10,631 nt of DNA from Eubacteriales bacterium (GTDB lineage: Bacteria; Bacillota; Clostridia; Oscillospirales; Acutalibacteraceae). Positions within the stretch are counted from its first letter, which is position 1; each line of letters starts with the position of its first letter. The stretch spans positions 1 through 10,631 of the forward strand of contig JAUMXP010000043.1 of NCBI GenBank assembly GCA_030529125.1. Reading direction: 5' to 3'. Positions 1-6,528 of the stretch are shown here, in pieces. The translations under genes and the position numbers were made by a program. The notes beneath the pieces were generated by a model, which was given only the letters and a program-made list of their open reading frames with translations, was not told where the DNA came from and searched no databases.

Positions 1-784
1 CTAAATCAACATCAACTCTGAATCCATCATAATAATGGGTTGCATAATCATTCATCACAGTTTCGCTGTCTCTAATCTCTTCACCATATATGCTTTTGAC
101 TTCATCAAAATCTTTTCCTAAACCCGACTCGGAAAATCTTAAATCAAAAATTGTTTCATCATCTTTTGTAAGATAAACCTGTCCGCCTATATCCCACATG
201 GAACTTTCGTTTTTACTGGTGATAGTAGTTTCCAAGTAGATTTCGTTTTCTAATAACTTAATTTTACCTGTACCACTATTTCCCCATCCGTCATCATCAA
301 ATGTAAAAGTACCAACACCATCAACAATTTGAGTATTAACATTACTAATAATAGCAATACGGTTATGCGGAGCAGATGAAATTTTTGTATAAGTGAATCG
401 CACCAAGTCGTCATTGACAGATACAACCTCGACCATACGACCACCCTCTAGTGCTATGCTATCCGCATTTGTGCCTTCATCACACCATATGCCCATATAT
501 GACGAATAATCTATTTCGCTCTGTGACGGTGTAGAACTCTCTGAAACAGTTTCGCCTAAGACTTGTTCGCCTGAGTTGCTGTTAAGAGCGTGTAGGACAA
601 AATAGAGTAAAAGTGAAACAATGAGCACCGCTACTATCGCTAAAACAGGAATAAGTACGTTTTTCTTTTTAGACTTAATCTCTGTCCCTGTTTTTACATC
701 AATCAGCTTAGTCATACAATACGGACAAAAGACCGATTCTTGTGGCAACTCCTTGCCACAATTTTTGCAAAACTTAGTGCTCAT
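1..784 (-). CDS. Zinc-ribbon membrane protein with large exported domain (partial, C-terminus outside window)
   Basis: The frame stays open from the ATG at 784 to the window edge: 261 residues, no stop. A CxxC-x10-CxxC zinc ribbon (C6, C9, C20, C23) starts the protein. A basic stretch (K37-K41) and one hydrophobic segment (about 43-64) follow, then a Ser/Thr/Gln-rich linker (about 67-88) and a beta-rich domain opening with GIW. By the positive-inside rule the ribbon is cytoplasmic and the rest faces outward. The C-terminal part has a Y-Y-D-G-F stretch near residue 253. The start is preceded by GGGGTGAG. The gene has its own promoter and is separated by a terminator from the zinc-ribbon gene at 875-1519. 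This architecture is common in gut Firmicutes but its function is unknown; I assign none. That it is a real gene is very likely. Confidence 0.85.
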   Translation of the reverse strand, partial: MSTKFCKNCGKELPQESVFCPYCMTKLIDVKTGTEIKSKKKNVLIPVLAIVAVLIVSLLLYFVLHALNSNSGEQVLGETVSESSTPSQSEIDYSSYMGIWCDEGTNADSIALEGGRMVEVVSVNDDLVRFTYTKISSAPHNRIAIISNVNTQIVDGVGTFTFDDDGWGNSGTGKIKLLENEIYLETTITSKNESSMWDIGGQVYLTKDDETIFDLRFSESGLGKDFDEVKSIYGEEIRDSETVMNDYATHYYDGFRVDVDL

Positions 785-808
785 ATTCTCACCCCATCTC
801 TAAATAAC

Positions 809-837
809 ATTATACATAACAGCTCATAAAAGCACAA
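809..837 (-). promoter_or_regulatory. Promoter for the zinc-ribbon gene at 1-784
   Basis: On the minus strand, TTGTGC (-35, 832-837) lies 17 bases before a perfect TATAAT (-10, 809-814). It sits between the terminator of the upstream gene and the start codon at 784, so the downstream gene can be transcribed independently. The -35 matches consensus only at TTG. Confidence 0.6.
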
Positions 838-869
838 GAAAAAAGATAGCCCTATAAAGAGCTATCTTA
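838..869 (-). terminator. Rho-independent terminator of the lipoprotein/zinc-ribbon operon
   Basis: Read on the minus strand, AAGATAGC pairs with GCTATCTT (861-868 with 843-850) around a 10-base loop, and a run of six T follows. It begins a few bases after the stop codon at 875. The arms are perfectly complementary. Confidence 0.85.
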
Positions 870-874
870 ATTAG

Positions 875-1519
875 TTATGGTATATACGGGAAAAAGTGCC
901 AGGTTTCTATTTCCTCTCTATCGTGATAGTATAGTGTTACATCATCAAAACGACCGTCCTGACCTCTACCTAACTGTTTGCGTACTTCTTCGTCTGACAT
1001 ATCAGGATATATTGCTTGTACTACATCTACAGCTTTGTCTGGTATTCCGTTATCAGTATAGCATGTCATATACACACTTGATGCATAACAAGGATAATTT
1101 CCAAAACTAACATCAACTGATATGTAAAAATCGCCTTCATATAATACATATCCTTCTTCGTTCTTTTCAAAATCATCCACACTCAATGTGTAATTACTGT
1201 TTTCGTTATATCTATCTACGAAATTTGAAAGCGTAAACGTAAATACAGTTTCACCATCTTCATTCTTTGTGACAACTGAATCGCCAGAAACAAGCAAAAC
1301 TACAGTCACTATAGCAACAATAACAACCACTATAGATAATAGCAGAGCTAATAACCGTTTACTCATAAATGACTTTTTAGATGAACTCTCTTTTGGTAAA
1401 TCAGCTACACTCTGATTAGGTTTCGGTGCTACATTCAATGTGTTAACGCTATTTCCGCATTTGGAGCAAAACATAGCGCCGTCAGCTAAATTGTTTCCGC
1501 ACTTTTCACAATATGGCAT
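875..1519 (-). CDS. Zinc-ribbon membrane protein, paralogue of the adjacent lipoprotein
   Basis: This 214-residue protein starts with a zinc ribbon (C4, C7, C18, C21), has a Ser/Lys-rich linker, one strong membrane segment (about 55-77), and an exported domain of about 135 residues. From about residue 79 the exported domain resembles the mature lipoprotein encoded just upstream: both have G-D-S-x-V-T near the anchor, a GExVF stretch, a conserved Y-P in the second half, and a W-x-(F/I)-x-P end. The gene follows the lipoprotein gene by 31 bases, has a GGGGG ribosome site and ends at a clear terminator, so the two probably form one operon. A role in sensing or envelope assembly is possible, but nothing in the sequence proves it. 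Confidence 0.85.
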   Translation of the reverse strand: MPYCEKCGNNLADGAMFCSKCGNSVNTLNVAPKPNQSVADLPKESSSKKSFMSKRLLALLLSIVVVIVAIVTVVLLVSGDSVVTKNEDGETVFTFTLSNFVDRYNENSNYTLSVDDFEKNEEGYVLYEGDFYISVDVSFGNYPCYASSVYMTCYTDNGIPDKAVDVVQAIYPDMSDEEVRKQLGRGQDGRFDDVTLYYHDREEIETWHFFPYIP

Positions 1520-1550
1520 AAAACTACCCCCTTTTTACAAATCCTATTTT

Positions 1551-2102
1551 TTATTCTTTAGGTATGATAGTCCAGCTCTGAAGACCTTCGTTCTTTTCAC
1601 AGGTAATCTCAACATCTTTATATGTCGATGTACCATGATCTTCTGCATCCCACAGAGCCTTATTTGTGTCTAGAGTCGGGTCTTCAGGATACAGAGCTCT
1701 CAACAAACATAATACACCAACCGGAAGATCAACTGAATCATAATACACAGACATAAAGATCTTATTTAAATTAGCACCACCCTTATCAGAATGTAAAAAG
1801 AACATACCCTGTCCAACATTCAGTGTATAAAACTCATATTCATCAACATATTCAAAATCACTTTTTTTCATCTGCAAAGTGTTCACGCTACTATCGTCGT
1901 ATGCGTTAACTTCATTATTGTATTGAGTCAAATATTCATCAACGGTTGCTACAAACACTTTCTCACCGTTATCATTTTCAGTAACGATTGAATCGCCACA
2001 ACCCACAAGCGACATAAGTGTAGCAGTAATTAATAGCAAAGCAATCATTGATGTAGCTATTCTTTTAATGCGACTTTTGCTCTGTACAGTATTGTTTGTC
2101 AT
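1551..2102 (-). CDS. Lipoprotein of unknown function
   Basis: I place the start at the ATG at 2102, not at the longer in-frame ATG at 2180. An AAAGGTGG ribosome site lies 8 bases before it, and the best promoter covers 2152-2180, so the longer form would start inside the promoter. The 183-residue product has a basic N-region (about 9-15), a hydrophobic core and the lipobox L-V-G-C with the lipidated Cys at 35. The mature domain is acidic and Tyr-rich and is paralogous to the exported domain of the next gene (875-1519). It is the first gene of a two-gene operon. A surface-anchored protein tethered by lipid is well supported; its ligand or partner is not known. Confidence 0.85.
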   Translation of the reverse strand: MTNNTVQSKSRIKRIATSMIALLLITATLMSLVGCGDSIVTENDNGEKVFVATVDEYLTQYNNEVNAYDDSSVNTLQMKKSDFEYVDEYEFYTLNVGQGMFFLHSDKGGANLNKIFMSVYYDSVDLPVGVLCLLRALYPEDPTLDTNKALWDAEDHGTSTYKDVEITCEKNEGLQSWTIIPKE

Positions 2103-2151
2103 TTTTTGTACCACCTTTTCTTTTTTAATATCAAGATATTTGTGTAAATTA

Positions 2152-2180
2152 ATTTTAGCACTTTTACTGCTCATAGTCAA
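2152..2180 (-). promoter_or_regulatory. Sigma-A-type promoter of the lipoprotein operon
   Basis: On the minus strand, TTGACT (2175-2180) is followed after exactly 17 bases by TAAAAT (2152-2157), with an extended -10 TGC directly before it. Transcription would begin near 2145, giving a leader of about 45 bases and supporting the start codon at 2102. Confidence 0.75.
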
Positions 2181-2209
2181 TAAATAATGCTTATAGTAAA
2201 TTTATTTTT

Positions 2210-2240
2210 TTGATAAAAAAGCATAGAATAATTGTATATA
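2210..2240 (+). promoter_or_regulatory. Possible promoter of the XRE gene at 2260
   Basis: TTGATA (2210-2215) and TATATA (2235-2240) are 19 bases apart, slightly long for a housekeeping promoter. It diverges from the lipoprotein promoter 30 bases away, so the XRE protein could control both, but no clear operator dyad was seen. Confidence 0.4.
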
Positions 2241-2259
2241 GCATTTTTGAGGTACACTT

Positions 2260-2595
2260 ATGAATAAGAATATAGACTATGTTGCTCTGGGCAAGAAAAT
2301 AAAAGAAAAACGAATAGAGAGAAAACTCACGCAAGAACAGCTTGGCGAAATATGCGAACTATCAAGTGCTCACATCGGACATATTGAGAGAGGCACTAGA
2401 ATACTCTCTGTTGATGTACTCTTTAGAATCTCACAAGCACTCAAAGTAAGTGTCGATTACTTGCTTTTTGACTCGGTTAGTGAAGACAATATTTTAAGCA
2501 GCATCTCACCTATACTTAATGACGCTGACAAAAAGAAAGCTCAAGCGTTTTTAAACACTGTCAAAGTGTTAGCACAGAACATTGATGAACTGTAA
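2260..2595 (+). CDS. XRE-family transcriptional regulator
   Basis: This 111-residue protein has an N-terminal Cro/CI-type helix-turn-helix (about 10-65): a basic first helix, L-T-Q-E-Q-L-G at 23-29, a recognition helix around S36-I42, and the typical HIERG turn at 41-45. It then has V-D-Y-L-L-F at 65-70, the usual end of this domain. The short C-terminal part (about 75-111) is helical and could mediate dimerization. A GAGGT ribosome site precedes the ATG. The gene diverges from the lipoprotein operon, with about 150 bases between start codons, and converges on the Ser/Thr kinase gene. Local autoregulation or control of the divergent operon is an inference from position only. Confidence 0.9.
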   Translation: MNKNIDYVALGKKIKEKRIERKLTQEQLGEICELSSAHIGHIERGTRILSVDVLFRISQALKVSVDYLLFDSVSEDNILSSISPILNDADKKKAQAFLNTVKVLAQNIDEL

Positions 2596-2607
2596 ATAGA
2601 TAAAAGT

Positions 2608-2645
2608 AATGCCCCTGACTAAATTATAGTCAAGGGCATTTGTTT
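2608..2645 (+). terminator. Terminator between the XRE gene and the convergent kinase gene
   Basis: AATGCCC pairs with GGGCATT and the inner TGACT pairs with AGTCA across one C/A mismatch; TTTGTTTT follows on the plus strand. The minus-strand T-tract is weaker, though the hairpin may also stop kinase transcripts. Confidence 0.8.
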
Positions 2646-2649
2646 TGTC

Positions 2650-2666
2650 CTGTGCTGTCAGCACAG
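2650..2666. repeat. Short perfect hairpin next to the kinase stop codon
   Basis: CTGTGCT and AGCACAG form a seven-base stem with a three-base loop, 4 bases from the kinase stop at 2671. No T-run follows on either strand, so it is not a classical terminator. It may protect the 3' end of the kinase message or be chance. Confidence 0.4.
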
Positions 2667-2670
2667 TAAC

Positions 2671-3375
2671 TCATAAATTTCGTTTTAGTTCAAGTGCAGT
2701 TTGATAACGATTGTTAGGAATGGTCTGGGTGCATTTTACGATAACCTTTTTCAGCCTGCCGTTATGAAGTTTTCTCTCAGGTGGCACACCTGTGAGCATA
2801 ACATTCATCAACACACCCAAGGCATAAATGTCAGTTCTCTCATCCGTCTGGTTAAGTCCGTACTGTTCAGGCGCGGCATAGCCAGTTGTTCCTAAAATAC
2901 GGGTATCTTCACTGCGCTGATACTTATAGATACGAGCAGCATCAAAGTCAATGAGTTTCACATTACCGCTACTGTCAATCATAACATTCTCTGGTTTAAT
3001 GTCCTTGTGGATAATGTTGTGAGAATGTAGAAAACTCAGAGCATCGCACAGTTTTGATACAACTGATTTCACACCGCTTACAGTATAAAGACCGTCCTCT
3101 AAATACTCGCTTACTGTCTGCCCATCGATAAACTCCTCTAAAACGACAACTGAGTTTTCAGTCTTATACGCCTCGTATACATTTGAAATGTTTTCGTGAA
3201 ATATAGATTTCAAAATTGCGTAAGCCTCTCCTGTACCATCTATAGAGCGTTTAATGAGTTGTTTTTTGAGTTTCTTGTGCTGATAAACACAAATCTGCTT
3301 TTCTTCAGTGTTTTTTAGTACTTTCACAAGCTCATATTCACTTTTAAATACGTCGTCTAAAAATTTATCTTGCAT
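2671..3375 (-). CDS. Compact Hanks-type serine/threonine protein kinase
   Basis: The 234-residue protein is only a kinase domain, with no membrane segment or sensor, so it should be cytoplasmic. Visible motifs: candidate ATP-anchoring Lys in L-I-K-R (K42), candidate helix-C Glu at 50, catalytic loop H-K-D-I-K-P-E-N (123-130) with D125 as the base, metal-binding D-F-D (143-145) in place of DFG, A-P-E at 168-170 and D-I-Y-A-L-G at 182-187. The Gly-rich loop is not recognisable (about 18-31 has no Gly), and the domain is short for the family (usually about 260 residues). The catalytic residues are kept, so it is likely active but atypical. It is divergent from an XRE-like gene, with 82 bases between, and lies among zinc-ribbon and lipoprotein genes; substrates cannot be read from the sequence. 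Confidence 0.88.
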   Translation of the reverse strand: MQDKFLDDVFKSEYELVKVLKNTEEKQICVYQHKKLKKQLIKRSIDGTGEAYAILKSIFHENISNVYEAYKTENSVVVLEEFIDGQTVSEYLEDGLYTVSGVKSVVSKLCDALSFLHSHNIIHKDIKPENVMIDSSGNVKLIDFDAARIYKYQRSEDTRILGTTGYAAPEQYGLNQTDERTDIYALGVLMNVMLTGVPPERKLHNGRLKKVIVKCTQTIPNNRYQTALELKRNL

Positions 3376-3406
3376 TATCTCTGCTCCGATTTATGTTGCT
3401 AAACAG

Positions 3407-3415
3407 ATTATAGCA
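3407..3415 (-). promoter_or_regulatory. Extended -10 promoter of the kinase gene
   Basis: On the minus strand TGCTATAAT is a perfect extended -10 element about 32 bases before the kinase start codon. No good -35 is present at the usual distance (TTCAAA lies 15 bases upstream), which is typical for extended -10 promoters. Confidence 0.55.
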
Positions 3416-3457
3416 TGTTAGAATTGCTTTGAACAGATAAATTTAGGAAGTGGTAAG

Positions 3458-3886
3458 ATGAAAAGCAAAACTACAACGCAGTTGCTAAAAGAACTGCAAG
3501 GCTTCAAAACATTTGAAGAATACGAGAACGCTAACAAAGATTATATGATAAGCAAGAGTCTATCAGAATACCTGACCGAACTGATAGACGAGAAAAACCT
3601 CACAAAAGCGGAGGTTATCAAAAAAGCTCAGCTTAACGAAAACTACGCATATCAGCTACTATCAGGACTAAAAGCTAACCCAAAAAGAGATAAACTCATC
3701 TGTCTGTGTATAGGAATGGAGTTAAGTGTCGATGAAACCAACAGCATACTAAAAATAGCAGGACTCTCACCACTATATCCAAGAGTAAAAAGAGATTCAA
3801 TCATCATTCTCTGTATGAACAAGGAAAAGTCAGTAATAAAAATAAACGAAATGTTGTTTGAAGCAGGAGAAGAAACTCTTAACTGA
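3458..3886 (+). CDS. XRE-like helix-turn-helix protein paired with the kinase
   Basis: The 142-residue protein has an N-terminal helical arm (about 1-33), then an XRE-type helix-turn-helix region (about 36-72) with L-T-K-A-E-V-I-K-K-A and N-Y-A-Y-Q-L-L-S-G, followed by a C-terminal helical region with two similar stretches (S-V-D-E-T-N near 90 and S-V-I-K-I-N near 125). The second helix pair resembles the first, so the C-terminal part may be an internal repeat. It is transcribed divergently from the Ser/Thr kinase, which suggests joint control or that the kinase phosphorylates it; neither can be shown here. AGGAAG precedes the start. The RNA methyltransferase follows by 43 bases. Confidence 0.8.
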   Translation: MKSKTTTQLLKELQGFKTFEEYENANKDYMISKSLSEYLTELIDEKNLTKAEVIKKAQLNENYAYQLLSGLKANPKRDKLICLCIGMELSVDETNSILKIAGLSPLYPRVKRDSIIILCMNKEKSVIKINEMLFEAGEETLN

Positions 3887-3929
3887 TTCATTAAAGCTAA
3901 ATATACACATCAACACTATGGAGAACAGC

Positions 3930-4745
3930 ATGAATAATATTATCGAAATAACAGATTTTAATGCACCCGAGCTGGACGTGTATGCACGGCTGACCGAAGC
4001 TCAGCTGTTTAATAAAGAATTCCCCGAAAAAGGCTTGTTCATCGCAGAAAGCCCTAGGGTGATAGAGCGCGCACTTGACGCAGGATATGAGCCTGTCTCC
4101 TGCCTTATGGAGAAAAGGCATATTGATGGTGAAGGTAAGCATATTCTTGCAAGGATTAAAGACATCCCTGTGTATTGTGCCGAACTTGAGGTTCTTACTC
4201 AGCTCACAGGCTTCAAGCTGACGAGAGGTATGCTATGCGCTATGAAGCGAAAGCCACAGCAAAGTGCAAGTAAAATCTGCAAAGACAAAAGTAGAATTGT
4301 AATTCTCGATAAGGTTATGAACCCAACTAACGTTGGTGCAATAATCCGCTGCGCTGCCGCGCTTGGAATGGATGCAGTACTCCTGACTCAAGGTTGCTCT
4401 GACCCGCTTTACAGACGTGCCGCAAGAGTCAGCATGGGCACAGTGTTTCAGATTGACTGGACGTTTTTACCTGATGACAGTCTGGATGAAATAAAAGCTC
4501 TGGGTTTCAAGACTGTTGCTATGGCGCTTAAAGACAACTCTATTTCTATAAGCGATCCAAGGCTCAAAAAAGAAGACAAGCTCGCTATTATTATGGGAAC
4601 AGAGGGCGACGGGCTTGCAGATACAACCATTGATAACTGCGATTACACCGTAAAGATTCCTATGTATCACGGCGTTGATTCGCTCAACGTTGCCGCTGCA
4701 TCGGCAGTAGCATTCTATGAGATGAGCAAAAAAGCAAGTAAATAA
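3930..4745 (+). CDS. SpoU/TrmH-family RNA 2'-O-methyltransferase
   Basis: I chose the ATG at 3930 because GGAG lies 6 bases before it; the longer frame from 3858 would overlap the XRE-like gene by 29 bases. The 271-residue product has an N-terminal substrate-binding region (about 15-108, with F-I-A-E-S-P at 37-42) and a C-terminal SPOUT knotted domain. The three SPOUT motifs are clear: N131-P-T-N-V-G-A-I-I-R140, M222-G-T-E-G-D-G-L229, and I243-P-M with S251-L-N-V254. R140, E225 and N253 are the expected functional positions. The family transfers a methyl group from S-adenosylmethionine to a ribose of rRNA or tRNA. The target nucleoside cannot be assigned from sequence alone. It may be co-transcribed with the preceding gene and ends at a strong terminator. 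Confidence 0.9.
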   Translation: MNNIIEITDFNAPELDVYARLTEAQLFNKEFPEKGLFIAESPRVIERALDAGYEPVSCLMEKRHIDGEGKHILARIKDIPVYCAELEVLTQLTGFKLTRGMLCAMKRKPQQSASKICKDKSRIVILDKVMNPTNVGAIIRCAAALGMDAVLLTQGCSDPLYRRAARVSMGTVFQIDWTFLPDDSLDEIKALGFKTVAMALKDNSISISDPRLKKEDKLAIIMGTEGDGLADTTIDNCDYTVKIPMYHGVDSLNVAAASAVAFYEMSKKASK

Positions 4746-4756
4746 GCAGATAATAA

Positions 4757-4822
4757 AAAACAAGCGTTGCAGTTTGAAGGAGTAAATCTTTGTTCTCCCT
4801 CATCTGCAACGCTTTTTTGTTG
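4757..4822 (+). terminator. Strong terminator after the RNA methyltransferase gene
   Basis: AAGCGTTGCAG (4762-4772) pairs perfectly with CTGCAACGCTT (4804-4814), and the T-run overlaps the end of the second arm. The loop contains a second short pairing, GGAG with CTCC. The same arm sequence recurs in the terminators at 7781-7831 and 8346-8395. Confidence 0.92.
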
Positions 4823-5236
4823 TGATTTTTTATGCGATTTTGTAATAAGGTCGGTGAATTCCCCAATCCTATCGTTAAATTATAGGGCTATCGCTAAACG
4901 ACCGAATCATTTGTCATCTATTAATAAGCAAAAACAATAGCAAATTAAGCCATTGAACCTTGTGAGCTTTTCAAAGTTGTAATTCAGCAGGTAAATGAAA
5001 CAATTTAACCCATTGAAAAATCATTAATATAATGATATAATAGTAATTAATCTCCAAATAACGAGTAGAAAATATATAATTTCTGCTAGCTTGTGTGTTA
5101 TTCTGCAAGTGCAGATAAGCCATATAGCACAAAATAGAACGCAAGATTTATGAATAACGACAGAACTATTATGAAAGTTTTTTTGATCACCAGATATTCC
5201 AATATACTTACGATAAATAAACAGGGAGGATAAAAA
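4823..5236. other. Gene-free region with promoter and long leader of the ATPase-like/STAS operon
   Basis: No convincing gene lies here. A direct repeat CTATCG-T/C-TAAA occurs at 4869-4879 and 4888-4898, spaced 19 bases, and might be a protein-binding site. A strong promoter follows at 5013-5041. Transcripts from it would have an untranslated leader near 185 bases, AT-rich, with one small hairpin (about 5099-5119, CTGC pairing with GCAG). I recognise no riboswitch family in this leader. Confidence 0.6.
5013..5041 (+). promoter_or_regulatory. Near-consensus sigma-A promoter of the ATPase-like/STAS operon
   Basis: TTGAAA (5013-5018) and a perfect TATAAT (5036-5041) are 17 bases apart, and TGA before the -10 makes it an extended -10 as well. 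It is the best promoter in the window. It does not look like a stress-sigma (sigma-B type) promoter. Confidence 0.85.
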
Positions 5237-5836
5237 ATGAAATCAAACATTTGTAATATTAATAAAGGTGGACTTGGTCTTGAAGCCATTTTGAGTGAAG
5301 TAGAAAAGGTTTCAAATTACAACGGATTGCAAAAAAAGGAAGCGCTTCGCCTTCGCTTGCTCGCTGAGGAACTTACAGGTATGTTGCCTGAACTCGTCGA
5401 GAATTTCGATGGATATTTTTGGCTTGAAAACAACGAAAATAAATATGAACTTCACACTGTTTTTTCCGTCGACAGTTTGAGCAAAGAAAAAAAGCAAACA
5501 TTAATCGATATGTCCGCAACAAAAAAGAATGCTGCAGCTTCCGGCTTTATGGGAAAAATCCGTGACATTGCAGAAAATATGTTACTTTATTCAGAAGATC
5601 CAAACGCTAACAACTGCTACGGAATTGAGTTTTTACACGATTACGATGTTGCAGATGTTTATTATTCATATGCATGGACCCTTGAACATTATATTGAGCA
5701 ACAGAAACAGGAACCTGTTAGCAATAATGAGGAATGGGATCGCCTTGAAAAGTCGATCGTAGCTAAACTTGCAGATGATGTTATAGTAGGCGTAAAAGGC
5801 CGAAAGGTAGAAATCATTATAAAAAAAGAATTTTAA
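5237..5836 (+). CDS. Hypothetical protein, possibly a degenerate RsbW/SpoIIAB-like ATPase, partner of the STAS protein
   Basis: The 199-residue protein is preceded by an excellent GGGAGG site and followed after 13 bases by a STAS gene. Residues 36-50 (L-R-L-R-L-L-A-E-E-L-T-G-M-L) resemble the N-box helix of GHKL ATPases such as RsbW, where a Glu activates water and an Asn usually follows; here the Asn position is not kept. The glycine-rich ATP-lid boxes are not recognisable: G103-F-M-G106 is the only Gly pair in a plausible place. The end (about 170-197) has a short helix, a V-G-V-K-G turn and a beta strand of alternating hydrophobics. No signal or membrane segment is present. The STAS neighbour makes an anti-sigma or switch-partner role the best guess, but the ATPase assignment rests on one motif and context. 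Confidence 0.7.
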   Translation: MKSNICNINKGGLGLEAILSEVEKVSNYNGLQKKEALRLRLLAEELTGMLPELVENFDGYFWLENNENKYELHTVFSVDSLSKEKKQTLIDMSATKKNAAASGFMGKIRDIAENMLLYSEDPNANNCYGIEFLHDYDVADVYYSYAWTLEHYIEQQKQEPVSNNEEWDRLEKSIVAKLADDVIVGVKGRKVEIIIKKEF

Positions 5837-5849
5837 GGAGAAAGCTATT

Positions 5850-6146
5850 ATGAAAATTAATCATTATAGAGAAGCAGAAAAACTTACGGTTGCTATTGAG
5901 GGTAAGCTTGATACCACAACTGCACCAGAATTTGAAAAAACACTTGGCGAGATTTTGGACGGAGTATCTGAGCTTGTATTGGATATGACAAATCTGGAGT
6001 ACATTTCTTCAGCAGGTTTACGCGTAATATTAAAGGTACAAAAAGTAATGTACAACCAAGGTAAAATGAAACTACTCGGTGTGAACGAAACTGTAATGGA
6101 AGTTTTTGAGATTACCGGTTTTTCCAATATCCTTAAAATTGTATAA
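5850..6146 (+). CDS. STAS-domain anti-sigma factor antagonist (SpoIIAA/RsbV-like)
   Basis: The 98-residue protein is a single STAS domain of normal length. It has the early E-G-K-L-D stretch at 17-21, the central strand L-V-L-D-M-T-N-L and Y-I-S-S-A-G-L-R (51-58), and the C-terminal M-E-V-F-E-I-T-G-F. By alignment on the G-L pair, Ser54 matches the serine that partner kinases phosphorylate in SpoIIAA and RsbV. In those systems the unphosphorylated form binds the anti-sigma factor and frees the sigma factor. AAGGAG precedes the start. It is the second gene of an operon with the ATPase-like gene. A decayed second STAS gene lies tail to tail with it at 6529-6842. No sigma factor or phosphatase gene is in the window, so the output is unknown. 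Confidence 0.92.
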   Translation: MKINHYREAEKLTVAIEGKLDTTTAPEFEKTLGEILDGVSELVLDMTNLEYISSAGLRVILKVQKVMYNQGKMKLLGVNETVMEVFEITGFSNILKIV

Positions 6147-6528
6147 AAATGTTAATGTAGCATAACCGTCTTTCCATATTGCAGACATCATAAGAATCCT
6201 TAACAAATATCAGCATTTTTCTGTACTGGATGGTTTTTGCTTATTTTCACTTTTTAACACTCTCAAAAAATACTTTTGTAAAAATTTAAAACTACTTCAA
6301 AACAAACGAATTTATATATTAAATTTTAGTTTACATATCAATAGATTACATAAACCAACAGTAAAGGGGATGCCTTGCTAGCGTCATTGCATAGCGAGAC
6401 ATCCCCTAAAAATATGCATTTTTTTACTTTTAAACTGAGATATAAAACAAAAGATACGTCTATTCACCTGTCTACCGCAGCCTAACAGCAGACCTACTTA
6501 TTCACAAATACAGTATTCATAAGATTTA
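6147..6528. other. Gene-free AT-rich region between the intact and broken STAS genes
   Basis: No open frame with a ribosome site or recognisable product was found on either strand. The stretch is AT-rich and contains one long hairpin (6365-6407), described separately. No clear terminator follows the STAS stop at 6146. Confidence 0.6.
6365..6407. repeat. Long imperfect inverted repeat (stem-loop)
   Basis: AGGGGATG (6365-6372) pairs with CATCCCCT (6400-6407). After one mismatch the stem continues with CTTGCTA against TAGCGAG (one G-T pair), with an 11-base loop. It is GC-rich in an AT-rich setting. On the minus strand only three T follow, so it may be a weak terminator for the broken STAS gene; a mobile repeat or small-element remnant is the alternative. 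Confidence 0.6.

Noticed and set aside
250..444. Minus-strand Leu/Val-rich frame of 64 residues
   Set aside because: It lies entirely in another frame of the zinc-ribbon gene at 1-784, which has clear protein motifs.
2103..2180. A longer N-terminus for the lipoprotein, from the ATG at 2180
   Set aside because: It overlaps the best promoter, has no ribosome site, and would put about 26 charged residues before an otherwise normal lipoprotein signal peptide.
3858..3929. A longer N-terminus for the RNA methyltransferase
   Set aside because: It overlaps the preceding gene, lacks a ribosome site, and GGAG precedes the ATG at 3930.
5150..5233. A 27-residue frame in the leader of the ATPase-like gene, ending 3 bases before its start codon
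   Set aside because: No ribosome site precedes its ATG, the composition is not protein-like, and its end overlaps the next gene's ribosome site; probably chance.
5042..5236. Riboswitch in the long leader of the ATPase-like/STAS operon
   Set aside because: No conserved core of a known riboswitch was recognised; only one small hairpin is visible and no terminator/antiterminator pair.
5098..5289. Minus-strand hydrophobic frame of 63 residues
   Set aside because: It covers the leader and start of the ATPase-like gene, has no ribosome site, and matches nothing recognisable.
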